Under the pieces are notes generated by a model. The model searched no databases. It had not been told where the DNA came from and saw nothing but the letters and a program-made list of their open reading frames with translations. From positions 1 to 64,000 of the forward strand of contig JAUYIW010000067.1 of the NCBI GenBank assembly GCA_030688135.1: a DNA stretch of 64,000 nucleotides, written 5' to 3'. The position numbers and the translations under genes were made by a program. This stretch comes from Candidatus Uhrbacteria bacterium (GTDB taxonomy: Bacteria; Patescibacteriota; Patescibacteriia; UBA9934). Shown one piece after another: positions 1 to 8,588 of this stretch. The number at the start of each line of letters is the position of its first letter. Position 1 is the stretch's first letter.

Positions 1-33
1 CGTCGTTTCGTCAACACGCTACCCCAATACCCG

Positions 34-353
34 GGATCATACGCAATTTAGGTGGAGGAGTCATCTAATCTGCCAGGTTAGGATTTGTTTGATCCAGTTA
101 ATAAGTAGAAAGTTACCATTTCGACGAGTCTGTATGTCGCAAGGAGAAATCTTTCGGAGATCTCAGCGAACCGCGAAAGATCTATCGTCGTGGATTGCAA
201 GCTCCTCGAGATGGTGGGGTTCGAAAGATCTCTCACCCGACAGCAGAAAGTTAAGTCGGGTTCGAGATGGTAGAAAGCAAGATATTCGCTGTTTTTACCG
301 GTTGAGCTAACCTTTGGCCTCTATGCATCTTCCAACTAAATTGCGTATGATCC
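34..353. mobile_element. MITE-like element, family A copy 1
   Basis: Non-coding 320-bp element bounded by 23-bp terminal inverted repeats that begin GGATCATACGCAATTT (one mismatch between ends). It is flanked by a decayed 8-bp target duplication, AATACCCG at 26-33 and AATATTCG at 354-361. Its interior holds one copy of a 48-bp module (with GAGAGATCTTTCG and CCATCTCGA) that is absent from the copy at 9396 and doubled in the copy at 45953. Orientation is opposite to the other two copies. It encodes no plausible protein, so movement would depend on a transposase elsewhere. Confidence 0.85.
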
Positions 354-399
354 AATATTCGTAGTTTTGTGATAATATGGTGGTGAACGAATACACAAT

Positions 400-663
400 A
401 TGAATGAAGCTTATACATACTATTCTGCTCCGCTGACCAACGTAAACAAACTTGAAAGTTTGCTAGTCCAACTAGGTTATTCAAAAAATGAATCTGGTGA
501 TTTTATAGATGGTGCCCTTCGAACTATTCATATAAATCAAAACAATGACTCAACAGTTGAAATCGGAATCCCCTCTTCAAATCTACTAGATGAATTAGAA
601 CAGCTTGAATTTTTTGCTTCTTCACTAGATTTAGACATTGATGATTTCCAAAAAGTTCTATGA
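400..663 (+). CDS. hypothetical small acidic protein, coupled to downstream kinase
   Basis: An 87-residue acidic protein rich in Asp, Glu and Leu in its C-terminal half, with no recognised domain, signal peptide or membrane segment. Its TGA stop overlaps the ATG of the next gene in an ATGA arrangement, so the two are very probably translated together. It begins 46 bp after the family A element, which separates it from anything upstream. I do not recognise the family. Composition matches the AT-rich host genes, and the tight coupling to a real gene is the main reason to believe it is coding. Confidence 0.7.
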   Translation: MNEAYTYYSAPLTNVNKLESLLVQLGYSKNESGDFIDGALRTIHINQNNDSTVEIGIPSSNLLDELEQLEFFASSLDLDIDDFQKVL

Positions 664-1304
664 ATAAGGCTATTAAAAACTATCGACTTGTAATTGGGTT
701 AACTGGACCTATTGCGTCTGGAAAAGGACTGGCATTAAAAGCAATCCGGTCGTTATTTGAAGAAGATGAGGATATTCGTAGCGTTCTTCTGTCAGACTAC
801 ATCCGTGACGCTGTAAGGAGTCAGGGCCAGGAACTCACCAGGGACACACTTCGAGAGGCAGGAAATGCTCTTCGTGCAAAAGCTGGTTCTGGTGCGTGGG
901 CAGAAATGATGATCAACAATCTACCTAAAGTAGATTCGGGAGTTCTTCTCGTTGACTCTATTCGTAACCCAGGTGAAATTGATGCCCTTCGAAAAACTTT
1001 TGGCAAGTCAGTTATTATTGTCGCAACTGACGCCGACGTTGAGGAGCGGATTGCGCGCGTGTTAAAGCGTGGTCGAGAAGAAGACTCTGTTGAGATTCAA
1101 GAGATCGTCAGGCAAATGAAGATTGAAATGGAAAGGAATCCAGAAACAGGCTTTGACCTTCAGCAATGCAAAGAAATGGCAGATATTATTTCTACTGGAA
1201 AAGAGTCTAAGATAGAGCGAATCGCAGAAATTCAATCTGAATTATCAAGATTTATTTCAGAACGGGAAGGCAAAGAAACTCGCGAAGGCAAACGTGTGGC
1301 ATGA
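660..1304 (+). CDS. P-loop nucleoside/dNMP kinase-like protein
   Basis: 214 residues with a Walker A motif at about 14-22 (GLTGPIASGKG) and a central strand ending VDSIRNPGEIDALRK. That second signature is characteristic of the adenylate kinase/dephospho-CoA kinase-like P-loop group that includes archaeal UPF0200 proteins and the N-terminal half of antiphage dCMP deaminases. A lid-like Arg-rich stretch (RIARVLKRGREED, about 131-143) follows. The C-terminus is charged and probably flexible. No deaminase zinc motif (HAE...PCxxC) follows, so only the kinase half is present. Substrate is unknown; a nucleotide kinase is the safest call. Translationally coupled to the 87-residue protein upstream. 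Confidence 0.7.
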   Translation: MNKAIKNYRLVIGLTGPIASGKGLALKAIRSLFEEDEDIRSVLLSDYIRDAVRSQGQELTRDTLREAGNALRAKAGSGAWAEMMINNLPKVDSGVLLVDSIRNPGEIDALRKTFGKSVIIVATDADVEERIARVLKRGREEDSVEIQEIVRQMKIEMERNPETGFDLQQCKEMADIISTGKESKIERIAEIQSELSRFISEREGKETREGKRVA

Positions 1305-1408
1305 TTTCCAACCACGCCATACAACAATCCCCCGGCTTCGGTCGGAATTTTGATTATTAACAAAAATCTGTGACACGCTGTGCATATTCACAGATTACGA
1401 TAGCCACA

Positions 1409-1645
1409 TTAGGCGGCTATGCCAACAGAGGACTTTATTCCAGACAGATGAAGTAAATCCTTGACCCGCTGAGACGTCACCTTACCACCCGTCTTTTTGT
1501 GCTCAAATAGCTCTACAGTAATTCTCCTAGCCGTGTCTGACCTAAGACGCTTCAGAAACCATTGCTCCTCTTCTGTATTTAGACTATTGATCCGAGCTAG
1601 CGTGACAAGCTTCGATAGCTCGGTAAACGAAAATGTTTTATCCAT
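1409..1645 (-). CDS. hypothetical 78-residue protein
   Basis: Small helical, basic protein of unknown function. It has a plausible start with an AGGAAG Shine-Dalgarno-like stretch close to the ATG. The middle (EEEQWFLKRLRSDTARRI) and end (VTSQRVKDLL) suggest a short helical bundle, possibly nucleic-acid binding, but no family is recognised. It converges with the kinase gene across about 100 bp. Composition is host-like. Confidence 0.5.
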   Translation of the reverse strand: MDKTFSFTELSKLVTLARINSLNTEEEQWFLKRLRSDTARRITVELFEHKKTGGKVTSQRVKDLLHLSGIKSSVGIAA

Positions 1646-1818
1646 TCTTCCTACACTATAGAATTGTAAATTATCAAAAATTATCGTTACCGTAAAAAAT
1701 AAAATATAACTGCATTTATAACTTATAATGCAACAAATTCTTGAAAGTGTTCACGTTGAAAACTGGATAACTAAAATATTTGAAAATGCTCTAGAAAACG
1801 CGACTAGCTTCACCCTTC

Positions 1819-3225
1819 CTAACGGACAATAACTTGGACCTCTCCAGACGGCGCTTGCGTAACATATGCTACGCGGTGCCGTGTTTTTATTAGCTTAGCC
1901 CTTCGTAGCTTCCCTTCTGCTCTATGAACAAAAGTACCAGGCTCATCGGTTAGTGTAAATGGAAACACTCCAGACTTTATAATATTTTGCCTTACTACAG
2001 CTTTATTTGGACACGCTAAATAAATTGGTACTTCCGGACGGAAAATATTTATCTTTTTTGAAAGCTCCCCATAAGTTGAAGATGTAACTACAGCATCAAT
2101 CTGATTGTTTCTGGCCATTGTATGAATGGACTGCGCGACAGATGTTGCCAGGTCTGTAATCTCATGCATCTGGTAAAATGAAATGTCATCGAATCTGGAT
2201 TGTTCAGTCTGGCTTACAATTGTTGCCATGGTATTCACAGTCGCGTCCGGATAATCCCCTGTAGCGGTTTCGCCAGAAAGCATCACGGCATCAGCATGAT
2301 CGATAACAGCGTTTGCCACGTCAGACGTCTCAGCGCGCGTTGCGCGAGGATTGTGAGTCATGGAATCCAGCATTTGAGTAGCCACAACAACAGGCTTGCC
2401 AACTTGCCTACATCTCTCTACAAGTTCCTTTTGGATAATCGGAACTTCTTCAAACGGCAATTCAACACCAAGATCACCACGCGCTACCATAACTGCATCT
2501 GTGGCCTCTAATATTTCGTCAAAGTTATCAATAGCTGATCGCCTTTCAATCTTTACTATAATCTTTGGCTGAACGCTACCAAGCGCACGGCACTTAGCAT
2601 GAATTATTTTTCTGACTTTATAAATTATCTCAGCCGACATTACAAAAGAAAGCGCGACCCAATCGACACCCTGCTCTAAACCAAATAATAAATCCTCGTG
2701 GTCTTTTTCAGTAAAGGCTGGCGTTGAAATCTGAGAATCCGGAAGGTTCATGCCTTTATGAGATTTTAATACCCCACCGGTAATAACCTTGGCAAAAATT
2801 ATCCTACCTTTTATTTTTTCTACTTTTGCCTCTAGTAATCCGTCATCAAGCAAAATACGATCACCCTTTGCTACATCCTTATGAACATCCTTATACGTTG
2901 TAGGAATTGCTCCTCCCTGCTTATATTCATCGATCGCAGTGCTGAACTCAATAGTCTGCCCAGCGCGAAGCTTCACTCCGGCCTTAGGAAGATCACCCAC
3001 ACGAATTTTTGGCCCTTGTAAATCCTGAAGTATCGCAACTATCTTTTCAGACTTATTTGCAGCAGAACGAATATTTTGAATTAGGTGCTTGTGATCTTTA
3101 TATGTGCCATGGGAAAAATTCAGCCTTGCTATGTCCATTCCTGACTTCATCATACGAAAAAGAACAGAAACCGCTGACGACGCCGGCCCAATAGTACAAA
3201 TAATTTTTGTTCTCCTTTCCTCCAT
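1819..3225 (-). CDS. pyk: pyruvate kinase
   Basis: Catalyses phosphoenolpyruvate plus ADP to pyruvate plus ATP, the last ATP-yielding step of glycolysis, in the cytoplasm. The protein starts MEERRTKIICTIGPAS and carries IARLNFSHG, the catalytic lysine motif IVKIERRSAID, the metal-binding MVARGDLGVELP and the ATQMLDSM segment, followed by a C-terminal allosteric-type domain. The length of 468 residues is normal for the family. An in-frame extension back to 3336 exists but is not family-like, so I place the start at 3225. A good promoter lies about 150 bp upstream. It is a monocistronic minus-strand gene. In a reduced CPR metabolism this would be a key energy enzyme. Confidence 0.96.
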   Translation of the reverse strand: MEERRTKIICTIGPASSAVSVLFRMMKSGMDIARLNFSHGTYKDHKHLIQNIRSAANKSEKIVAILQDLQGPKIRVGDLPKAGVKLRAGQTIEFSTAIDEYKQGGAIPTTYKDVHKDVAKGDRILLDDGLLEAKVEKIKGRIIFAKVITGGVLKSHKGMNLPDSQISTPAFTEKDHEDLLFGLEQGVDWVALSFVMSAEIIYKVRKIIHAKCRALGSVQPKIIVKIERRSAIDNFDEILEATDAVMVARGDLGVELPFEEVPIIQKELVERCRQVGKPVVVATQMLDSMTHNPRATRAETSDVANAVIDHADAVMLSGETATGDYPDATVNTMATIVSQTEQSRFDDISFYQMHEITDLATSVAQSIHTMARNNQIDAVVTSSTYGELSKKINIFRPEVPIYLACPNKAVVRQNIIKSGVFPFTLTDEPGTFVHRAEGKLRRAKLIKTRHRVAYVTQAPSGEVQVIVR

Positions 3226-3379
3226 ACCCTGTAGTGAAAACTTTGAAATCCGATACTCAGATGCCGATATATCGAATAAAACATTTCCAGACAATTTTAT
3301 TTTGAATAATAGCTTACTCGTGCCCAAAATTTGCAAACTCGATCATAATCAGAGTTTCTACTACGGAGCATACGTTATG

Positions 3380-3408
3380 ATTATAACACGAAAATCATAA
3401 ACTCTAAA
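3380..3408 (-). promoter_or_regulatory. probable sigma-70 promoter of pyk
   Basis: On the minus strand a perfect -10 TATAAT (3380-3385) is preceded by a 17-bp spacer and a weak -35 TTTAGA (3403-3408). It predicts a leader of about 150 nt before the pyk start. Confidence 0.5.
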
Positions 3409-3431
3409 TCCGAAATCTAAAATCCTAAATA

Positions 3432-3905
3432 CTAATCTTTTTTTCTCTTCTTACGAGAGAGCTTAGCAAGTTCCTCTTCAAACATTTTCAAATCTTCAAA
3501 TGAATAGTAAACGCTCGCAAAACGAATATACGCAACTTGATCAAATTTCTTTAAGTGCCTCATTACAATCTCTCCAAGTTGCTGACTAGTGATTTCTCCG
3601 CTACGACGTTTTTGAATATCTCGCTCCATTTTTTGAACTAAATTATGAAATTGAGCTTCTGTAAACGGCCGCTTCTCAAGAGACTTGCGAAGCCCCTGCA
3701 CTAGCTTTTCTCGAAGATACTTCTCGCGACCACCATTTCGTTTTACAAGTGACACATCTAATAACTCCACCTCTTCGGCAGTTGAAAATCGGTAACCACA
3801 ACGCTCCCTCTCGCACTCACGACGCCTTCGAACGGTCATTCCGTTTGTTGCAAGTCTTGAATCGACTACACGCGTTGACTTGTTGTTGCAAACTGGACAA
3901 TGCAT
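3432..3905 (-). CDS. nrdR: transcriptional repressor NrdR
   Basis: NrdR senses ATP/dATP and represses ribonucleotide reductase genes. The N-terminus is a zinc ribbon (MHCPVC at 1-6, then ECERERCGYRFST around 30-42) and the remainder, about 50-140, is an ATP-cone domain (VKRNGGREKYLREKL). At 157 residues it is of normal length (about 150). A lysine/arginine-rich tail ends the protein. No NrdR box or ribonucleotide reductase gene is seen in this window. The upstream 150 bp is an AT-rich intergenic repeat. Confidence 0.95.
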   Translation of the reverse strand: MHCPVCNNKSTRVVDSRLATNGMTVRRRRECERERCGYRFSTAEEVELLDVSLVKRNGGREKYLREKLVQGLRKSLEKRPFTEAQFHNLVQKMERDIQKRRSGEITSQQLGEIVMRHLKKFDQVAYIRFASVYYSFEDLKMFEEELAKLSRKKRKKD

Positions 3906-3909
3906 CTGA

Positions 3910-4045
3910 AAATATCAAATGATAAATTAAAAATATCAAAAAAACAAACCTCAAATAAATTCTAGCCTTCTGTTGCCGATAAGTCAAACTTATTTGAGAC
4001 TTGGATTTTACACTTGCTTTAAAATTTGGATTTTGAAATTTGACA
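3910..4045. repeat. AT-rich intergenic repeat (AAATTTGGATTT type)
   Basis: Short, overlapping direct and inverted runs such as AAATATCAAA, TTGGATTTT and TTTGACATTT fill the nrdR-ftsZ gap. The same word set recurs at 26925-26955, 34009-34088, 37565-37633, 47885-47995 and 56030-56085. Confidence 0.55.
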
Positions 4046-4050
4046 TTTCT

Positions 4051-5289
4051 CTACATCATCTTGCGTCTAATAAATGCAGGGATTCCCAAATCTTCATCGT
4101 CTTTGTCAGACGTGGATGAAGCCGATGGCGAAGAGGTAGTAGAAGAAAAGCTAGGAGAAAACTTCTCCTCGAAAGGATCACTTTCAACTGGCACTCTTCT
4201 TTGTTCAAACATTGAATCTTTAGCCTGGCCTGTTACAACGCCTGTTTTAGAATAATTCTCACGGGCCGTTGGAGTCCAGCTTCCATGTGGCGCAACCTCA
4301 ACATCGCCTGCGAGACCCGGAGAACTTCTTCGTTCCCTTCTATCAAATCCTGTAGCAACTACGGTAATCCGAACTTCATCTTCTAAAGTGTCATCAATAT
4401 TTGCACCAAAGATAACTTTAGCGTCATCGTCTGCCGAACCTGTAATCACCTTGGCGGCTTCAGCTACTTCATACATTGCTAAATCTGGACTTCCGGTAAC
4501 AGTGAAAAGGATTCCTTTAGCACCATCGATTGAAAGCTCGAGCAAAGGACTTGCTATTGCCATCTTAGCAGCATCTACTGCTCTGTTCTCGCCAGTTGAT
4601 GAGCCAATGCCCATAAGAGCCGATCCTGCGTTTTGCATAATCGCTTTAACATCGGCAAAGTCAACGTTGATCAGTCCCGGTAAAGTAATGATTTCAGAGA
4701 TCCCCTGAACGCCTTGGCGCAAAACATCGTCAACAATTTGAAATGCTTCAAGAAGAGATGTCTTCTTATCAATGATCTGCAATACACGATCGTTTGGAAT
4801 TGTAATAATTGTATCAACGTGTTCTGACAATTCGTTAAATGCGTCGTCTGCAATTCTCTTTCTCTGTGCACCTTCAAATGTAAATGGCTTTGTGACTACG
4901 GCAACAGTTAACGCACCTGCTTCTCTTGCAATTTTTGCAATTTCAGCAAGAGCTCCACTACCGGTACCTCCGCCCAAACCAGCAGTAAGGAATACCATGT
5001 CAGAACCAGCAATTGCATTTCGAATGTCGTTCGCGTTCTCTTCTGCGGCACGCCTACCAAGATCCGGATTCATACCAGCTCCAAGACCTCTTGTTACGGT
5101 TTTTCCAATAGAAATTTTTGAGGGTGCTAAATTCTGATGCAATGCTTGAACATCGGTATTTACCGCAACAAAGTCGACCCCTCTTAACTTCTCTACAATC
5201 ATTCTATTCAAGGCTGAGCCTCCACCACCGCCAACACCAAGAACTTTGATTTTTGCAAACGTTTCAATTTCTGGTTTTACCTCTGCCAT
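4051..5289 (-). CDS. ftsZ: cell division protein FtsZ
   Basis: Tubulin-like GTPase that forms the division ring. GTP-binding elements include LGVGGGGGSALNRM (17-30) and the tubulin signature GGGTGSG (106-112); the T7 synergy loop region reads NVDFADVKAIM (about 205-215). A flexible Ser/Thr-rich linker (about 335-395) leads to the conserved C-terminal peptide DDEDLGIPAFIRRKM, which binds FtsA and other anchors. Length of 412 residues is typical. It lies directly downstream of ftsA on the same strand, but a terminator-like hairpin and a roughly 190-bp gap separate them, so ftsZ probably has its own promoter. Confidence 0.98.
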   Translation of the reverse strand: MAEVKPEIETFAKIKVLGVGGGGGSALNRMIVEKLRGVDFVAVNTDVQALHQNLAPSKISIGKTVTRGLGAGMNPDLGRRAAEENANDIRNAIAGSDMVFLTAGLGGGTGSGALAEIAKIAREAGALTVAVVTKPFTFEGAQRKRIADDAFNELSEHVDTIITIPNDRVLQIIDKKTSLLEAFQIVDDVLRQGVQGISEIITLPGLINVDFADVKAIMQNAGSALMGIGSSTGENRAVDAAKMAIASPLLELSIDGAKGILFTVTGSPDLAMYEVAEAAKVITGSADDDAKVIFGANIDDTLEDEVRITVVATGFDRRERRSSPGLAGDVEVAPHGSWTPTARENYSKTGVVTGQAKDSMFEQRRVPVESDPFEEKFSPSFSSTTSSPSASSTSDKDDEDLGIPAFIRRKMM

Positions 5290-5423
5290 AGAAGTGTGAT
5301 CAAATATTTTAATTATATATCATGTTGATGAACAATATTTTTATTCAACAACCCTTTATTTGTACACCTTTTGTACTCACAACTTATCACAACTGCAACC
5401 CTTGTCAAAGTCAATGTGTGCAT

Positions 5424-5451
5424 AAAAAACAAGAGTCGCTATTGACTCTTG
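5424..5451 (-). terminator. intrinsic terminator after ftsA
   Basis: An 8-bp stem (CAAGAGTC/GACTCTTG) with a short loop is followed on the minus strand by TTTTTT. It lies 26 bp after the ftsA stop. Confidence 0.7.
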
Positions 5452-5477
5452 CAATTTCCTGATCTTGATTGATTAAC

Positions 5478-6725
5478 CTATGGTATGAGCGACCTAATCC
5501 ATTTCTTAGCCTGACCAGTAATATTAGAAAGATTTCCAATCTTAAAACTAAATTTACTTCCACGGGTTGAACGAATTTCAAAACCCCAAATGCACAATCC
5601 AACAGCAGTTGAAAATGCTGGGTCTCTAACTTCATCGATTACGCTACTAACGCCCTGAATTGCTCCAATCGACACCGGTAGACGTAAAACTCTTTTTGCT
5701 ACATCGACAATGCCTCCAAGCTTTACAGTACCGCCTGCTAAAACAACGCCAACCGGCAGCATTCCTGATCGATCAATCTTTCTAAGTTCGTCATCCACTA
5801 CTTCAAAAATCTCCTCAGCTCTTGCCTCTATTATCTCTGAAATAAATTTACTCTTAATGACTTCATCTTCGGTTGAACCAAAGTCTTTAATTGAAAACTG
5901 ATCCTTTCTATCAACTTCGTCTGGGACGGCGTGCCCCATTTTAAGCTTAACTGCTTCTGCAACCTCAAGAGATGTTCGGAGCCCTATCGCTATATCGTTG
6001 GTAAAATGATCACCGCCAACTGGCAAAACCGCGGTATGCAACATATCACCTTCTTCAAAAACTGCCATGGTGGTCGTTGTAGCTCCAATGTCTAGCACGC
6101 AAACTCCTAATTCTTTCTGCCTTTGTGTTAAAACAGCTTCCGCAGTAGCAAGTGGAGCAAAAACTAAATCCTCAATATCTAGCCCTGTTCTATAAACACT
6201 CTTTGTAAGATTTTTTATTTGGGAAGATAAGGTCTGAATAATGACAGCGTCAACCTCTAAACGAATACCATTCATACCAACTGGGTCCTTAATCCCACGC
6301 TGGCCGTCAACAGTGAAGCTCTTTGGTATTACATGAAGAATCTCATAGTTTGAAGGAGTCGCAACTGTACGAGCGGCCTCGATAGCGCGCTCAACGTCAT
6401 CTGACTTGATTTCACCATCCTGACGAGCAACACCGACTACTCCGCGGCTATCCTGAACCAGAATGTTGTGCCCAGCTATCGATACCCACGCCTTGTTCAG
6501 GGCAAGTCCGGTCATTCTCTCGGCAGACTCCAAAGCTTTCGAAATCGAAGAAACCGCATCTTCCATGCTGGTTACGCTTCCTTTGTGAATTCCAGAAGAC
6601 GGCACCTCAACTGCACCTGTAATATGTAGACCGGCTCTTCCATCTTCCATTGGCACAGATTGCCCTACAACCACCCTAATCCTCGAAGAGCCTATATCGA
6701 CACCTGTAATTATTTCATCTGCCAT
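5478..6725 (-). CDS. ftsA: cell division protein FtsA
   Basis: Actin-like ATPase that tethers FtsZ filaments to the membrane. The N-terminal phosphate-1 motif is ITGVDIGSSRIRVVVG. The second phosphate motif is VLDIGATTTTMAVFEEGD, and the adenosine motif is VVLAGGTVKLGGI. The SHS2/1C insertion lies at about 85-165. The protein ends in an amphipathic helix (GQAKKWIRSLIP), the expected membrane-targeting sequence. At 415 residues it is normal. Gene order ftsA-ftsZ is that of the standard division cluster, although the cell-wall part of the cluster is not adjacent here. Confidence 0.97.
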   Translation of the reverse strand: MADEIITGVDIGSSRIRVVVGQSVPMEDGRAGLHITGAVEVPSSGIHKGSVTSMEDAVSSISKALESAERMTGLALNKAWVSIAGHNILVQDSRGVVGVARQDGEIKSDDVERAIEAARTVATPSNYEILHVIPKSFTVDGQRGIKDPVGMNGIRLEVDAVIIQTLSSQIKNLTKSVYRTGLDIEDLVFAPLATAEAVLTQRQKELGVCVLDIGATTTTMAVFEEGDMLHTAVLPVGGDHFTNDIAIGLRTSLEVAEAVKLKMGHAVPDEVDRKDQFSIKDFGSTEDEVIKSKFISEIIEARAEEIFEVVDDELRKIDRSGMLPVGVVLAGGTVKLGGIVDVAKRVLRLPVSIGAIQGVSSVIDEVRDPAFSTAVGLCIWGFEIRSTRGSKFSFKIGNLSNITGQAKKWIRSLIP

Positions 6726-6805
6726 AGAGTATTAATATCTGATACGCCACGATTACGTAAACTCGACTTTTTACACAGTCCTTCCTAAGAGAGATTTTAC
6801 TGGTT

Positions 6806-7174
6806 TTAAGCAAAAAAGTCTAGAAGGTAGGATTTAAAAATAAGAATTGCCACTATAACTGCCGTTACAGAAGTCAGCAACACGGCACCAGCCATCATAT
6901 CTTTTATTTCTTTAACAACAGGATTAAGGCGCGGCTTCATAGCGTCAGCAATTCTCTCAAAAATACTATTGATTACTTCTAACACTAAAACTGCCGCAAT
7001 CATAAGAATTAATAAAATATGTTCCCATGCAGAAAGCGGAAGCAAAAACATTACGCCAATAATAACAACTGCCCCAACTAACTGGATTCTAAAACTTTGC
7101 TCTTGTCTAGCAACAGTTTTAAGACCACGAAAAGCGTATTTAAAACTTTTAAAAAATTTCTTTATTGAAATCAT
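6806..7174 (-). CDS. dgkA: diacylglycerol kinase / undecaprenol kinase family protein
   Basis: Small integral membrane lipid kinase of 122 residues with three predicted membrane helices. Family marks are FRIQ near residue 28, LEVINSIFERIAD (the E..N(S/T)..E catalytic motif in helix 2) and KDMMAGAVLL in helix 3. In Gram-positive-type bacteria such enzymes phosphorylate undecaprenol to recycle the cell-wall lipid carrier; diacylglycerol is the alternative substrate. It overlaps the end of ybeY by 4 bp (ATGA), so the two are cotranslated. The ybeY-dgkA pairing is a common bacterial arrangement. Confidence 0.9.
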   Translation of the reverse strand: MISIKKFFKSFKYAFRGLKTVARQEQSFRIQLVGAVVIIGVMFLLPLSAWEHILLILMIAAVLVLEVINSIFERIADAMKPRLNPVVKEIKDMMAGAVLLTSVTAVIVAILIFKSYLLDFFA

Positions 7175-7602
7175 AAGATTTTTTCAACAATCAAATCCTG
7201 AAGCGGTAGCATTTCATTAGCGTCTGCTTCAGTCTCGTGATCATATCCAAGTACGTGCAAAATGCCATGCGTTGCCAAATCAGCCAACTCCAGAACTAAA
7301 GATTTATCACCTTTTTGACGCCTTGCTTGTTCAAGGGAAATAACAACATCTCCAATAGCCTCACCTGGCGGACCATCCTGTCCGTACGTAAAAGACAAAA
7401 CATCTGTTACTTCATCTTTTTTTCGATATTTATTATTCAGCTTCTTAATCTCTTCGTCAGTTACAAACTTCACGGTAACCTCACCCTCTTCTGGTATGTT
7501 TGGAATCTGTTTATTAATTTCGGTTTTAAGTGATTCAACAAGCGCCTCGCTGAGACGCTCATTGAATGGTGCTAAATCTTGAATGAACTCTAATGAAATC
7601 AT
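7171..7602 (-). CDS. ybeY: endoribonuclease YbeY (rRNA maturation factor)
   Basis: Zinc-dependent endoribonuclease acting in 16S rRNA 3'-end maturation and ribosome quality control. The signature metal site HGILHVLGYDHETEADANEM lies near the C-terminus (about 114-133), with the conserved RKKDEVTDVLSF core before it. 143 residues is typical. It overlaps dgkA at its 3' end and the TSP3-repeat gene at its 5' end by ATGA on both sides, forming a compact three-gene operon. Confidence 0.95.
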   Translation of the reverse strand: MISLEFIQDLAPFNERLSEALVESLKTEINKQIPNIPEEGEVTVKFVTDEEIKKLNNKYRKKDEVTDVLSFTYGQDGPPGEAIGDVVISLEQARRQKGDKSLVLELADLATHGILHVLGYDHETEADANEMLPLQDLIVEKIL

Positions 7603-8582
7603 GGAGTAAATTCAAAACTATTAAGCATCATTAGGAATGTCTGTAGATATTCTATCGTTGTGTCTTCTGAAAGATCGTACTCAAATTCAAAGAACCAATC
7701 ATCAAGAATTAGATATGCAATAAGCTTGTCATTGCTCATGTACCCGCTATATCCAACCTTGCTAGTAATTGCAACAAAGTCTTCAGCGCCATTATTTGGT
7801 GAAATAACTTCATCGTACCAATCTGTAAAATCTTGATTTTCCGTACGTCTATAACGATTTACTTTAATCTCAGCAGTTTCCTTAGTGTTAAATGCTAAAT
7901 TACCGGCACCACCAAACGTAGAAGCTACTTCTTCCGCTGACCAAGTCGACGGATAATATACTGAAAACATCAATGTACCATCTTCACTCGTGGTATTAAT
8001 AATATCAACCGAACCAGTATCAAATAACGTAGACGGAGCAAAGCCTAGTGGATCGTAACGATGAAAAACCTCATTACCATCCAAGAAAGTATCGCCATCA
8101 GTGTCAGGATTTCGGTAATCAGTGCCATATAACTTTTCCTCTACATCGGTAAGTCCATCGCTGTCCGTGTCTTTTCCTTGCGCAACTTCAACCTCTTCTT
8201 CTAATACTTCTGTATCAACCACTACATCTTCCTCTACTATTGTGTCTACTATTTCGTCAACTACCACTTCCTGATCGACTGCCATGCCCTGAAAAACAAA
8301 CACCGAAATGATTGCAAGAAGCGCAATAGCAATGATGCCACCTCCAGCGATCAAGAAAGGCATGCGCGATGGAGCTTCTGGCTTCACTATTTTTTTGAGA
8401 GGTGCAATCTTTGGTGGACCAGGCGGTAACGGAGGGGCGTTAACCTCTTTTTGCTGAACCTTAAGACCTGCGCCCATTCCTATGAACTCCTTTGGCATTG
8501 TGTGGATTACTAAATCATCAGCGACTTTATACTTGTCTGCCCCTATTGGAGTTTTAATTTTTGTGTCTAGCACGTCTGCCAT
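7599..8582 (-). CDS. membrane-anchored TSP3-repeat protein
   Basis: 327 residues. A cytoplasmic N-terminus of about 75 residues with a Pro-rich stretch precedes one membrane helix at about 78-100. An acidic Val/Glu-rich linker is followed by Asp-rich calcium-binding loops of the thrombospondin type 3 kind (KDTDSDGLTDVEE, NPDTDGDTFLDGNE, about 137-170). A globular C-terminal domain of about 150 residues of unrecognised family would be outside the cell. It is translationally coupled to ybeY and 6 bp after the next TSP3 gene upstream. Probably part of the surface apparatus encoded through 22.7 kb; function is not known. Confidence 0.8.
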   Translation of the reverse strand: MADVLDTKIKTPIGADKYKVADDLVIHTMPKEFIGMGAGLKVQQKEVNAPPLPPGPPKIAPLKKIVKPEAPSRMPFLIAGGGIIAIALLAIISVFVFQGMAVDQEVVVDEIVDTIVEEDVVVDTEVLEEEVEVAQGKDTDSDGLTDVEEKLYGTDYRNPDTDGDTFLDGNEVFHRYDPLGFAPSTLFDTGSVDIINTTSEDGTLMFSVYYPSTWSAEEVASTFGGAGNLAFNTKETAEIKVNRYRRTENQDFTDWYDEVISPNNGAEDFVAITSKVGYSGYMSNDKLIAYLILDDWFFEFEYDLSEDTTIEYLQTFLMMLNSFEFTP

Positions 8583-8588
8583 ACAAGT

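Noticed and set aside
1340..1356. Possible terminator CCGGCTTCGGTCGG after the P-loop kinase gene
   Set aside because: The stem is only about 3-4 bp and lacks a T-run.
1728..1832. 34-residue ORF (MQQILESVHVENW...) overlapping the end of pyk
   Set aside because: No Shine-Dalgarno, overlaps the pyk stop on the opposite strand, and has no recognised family.
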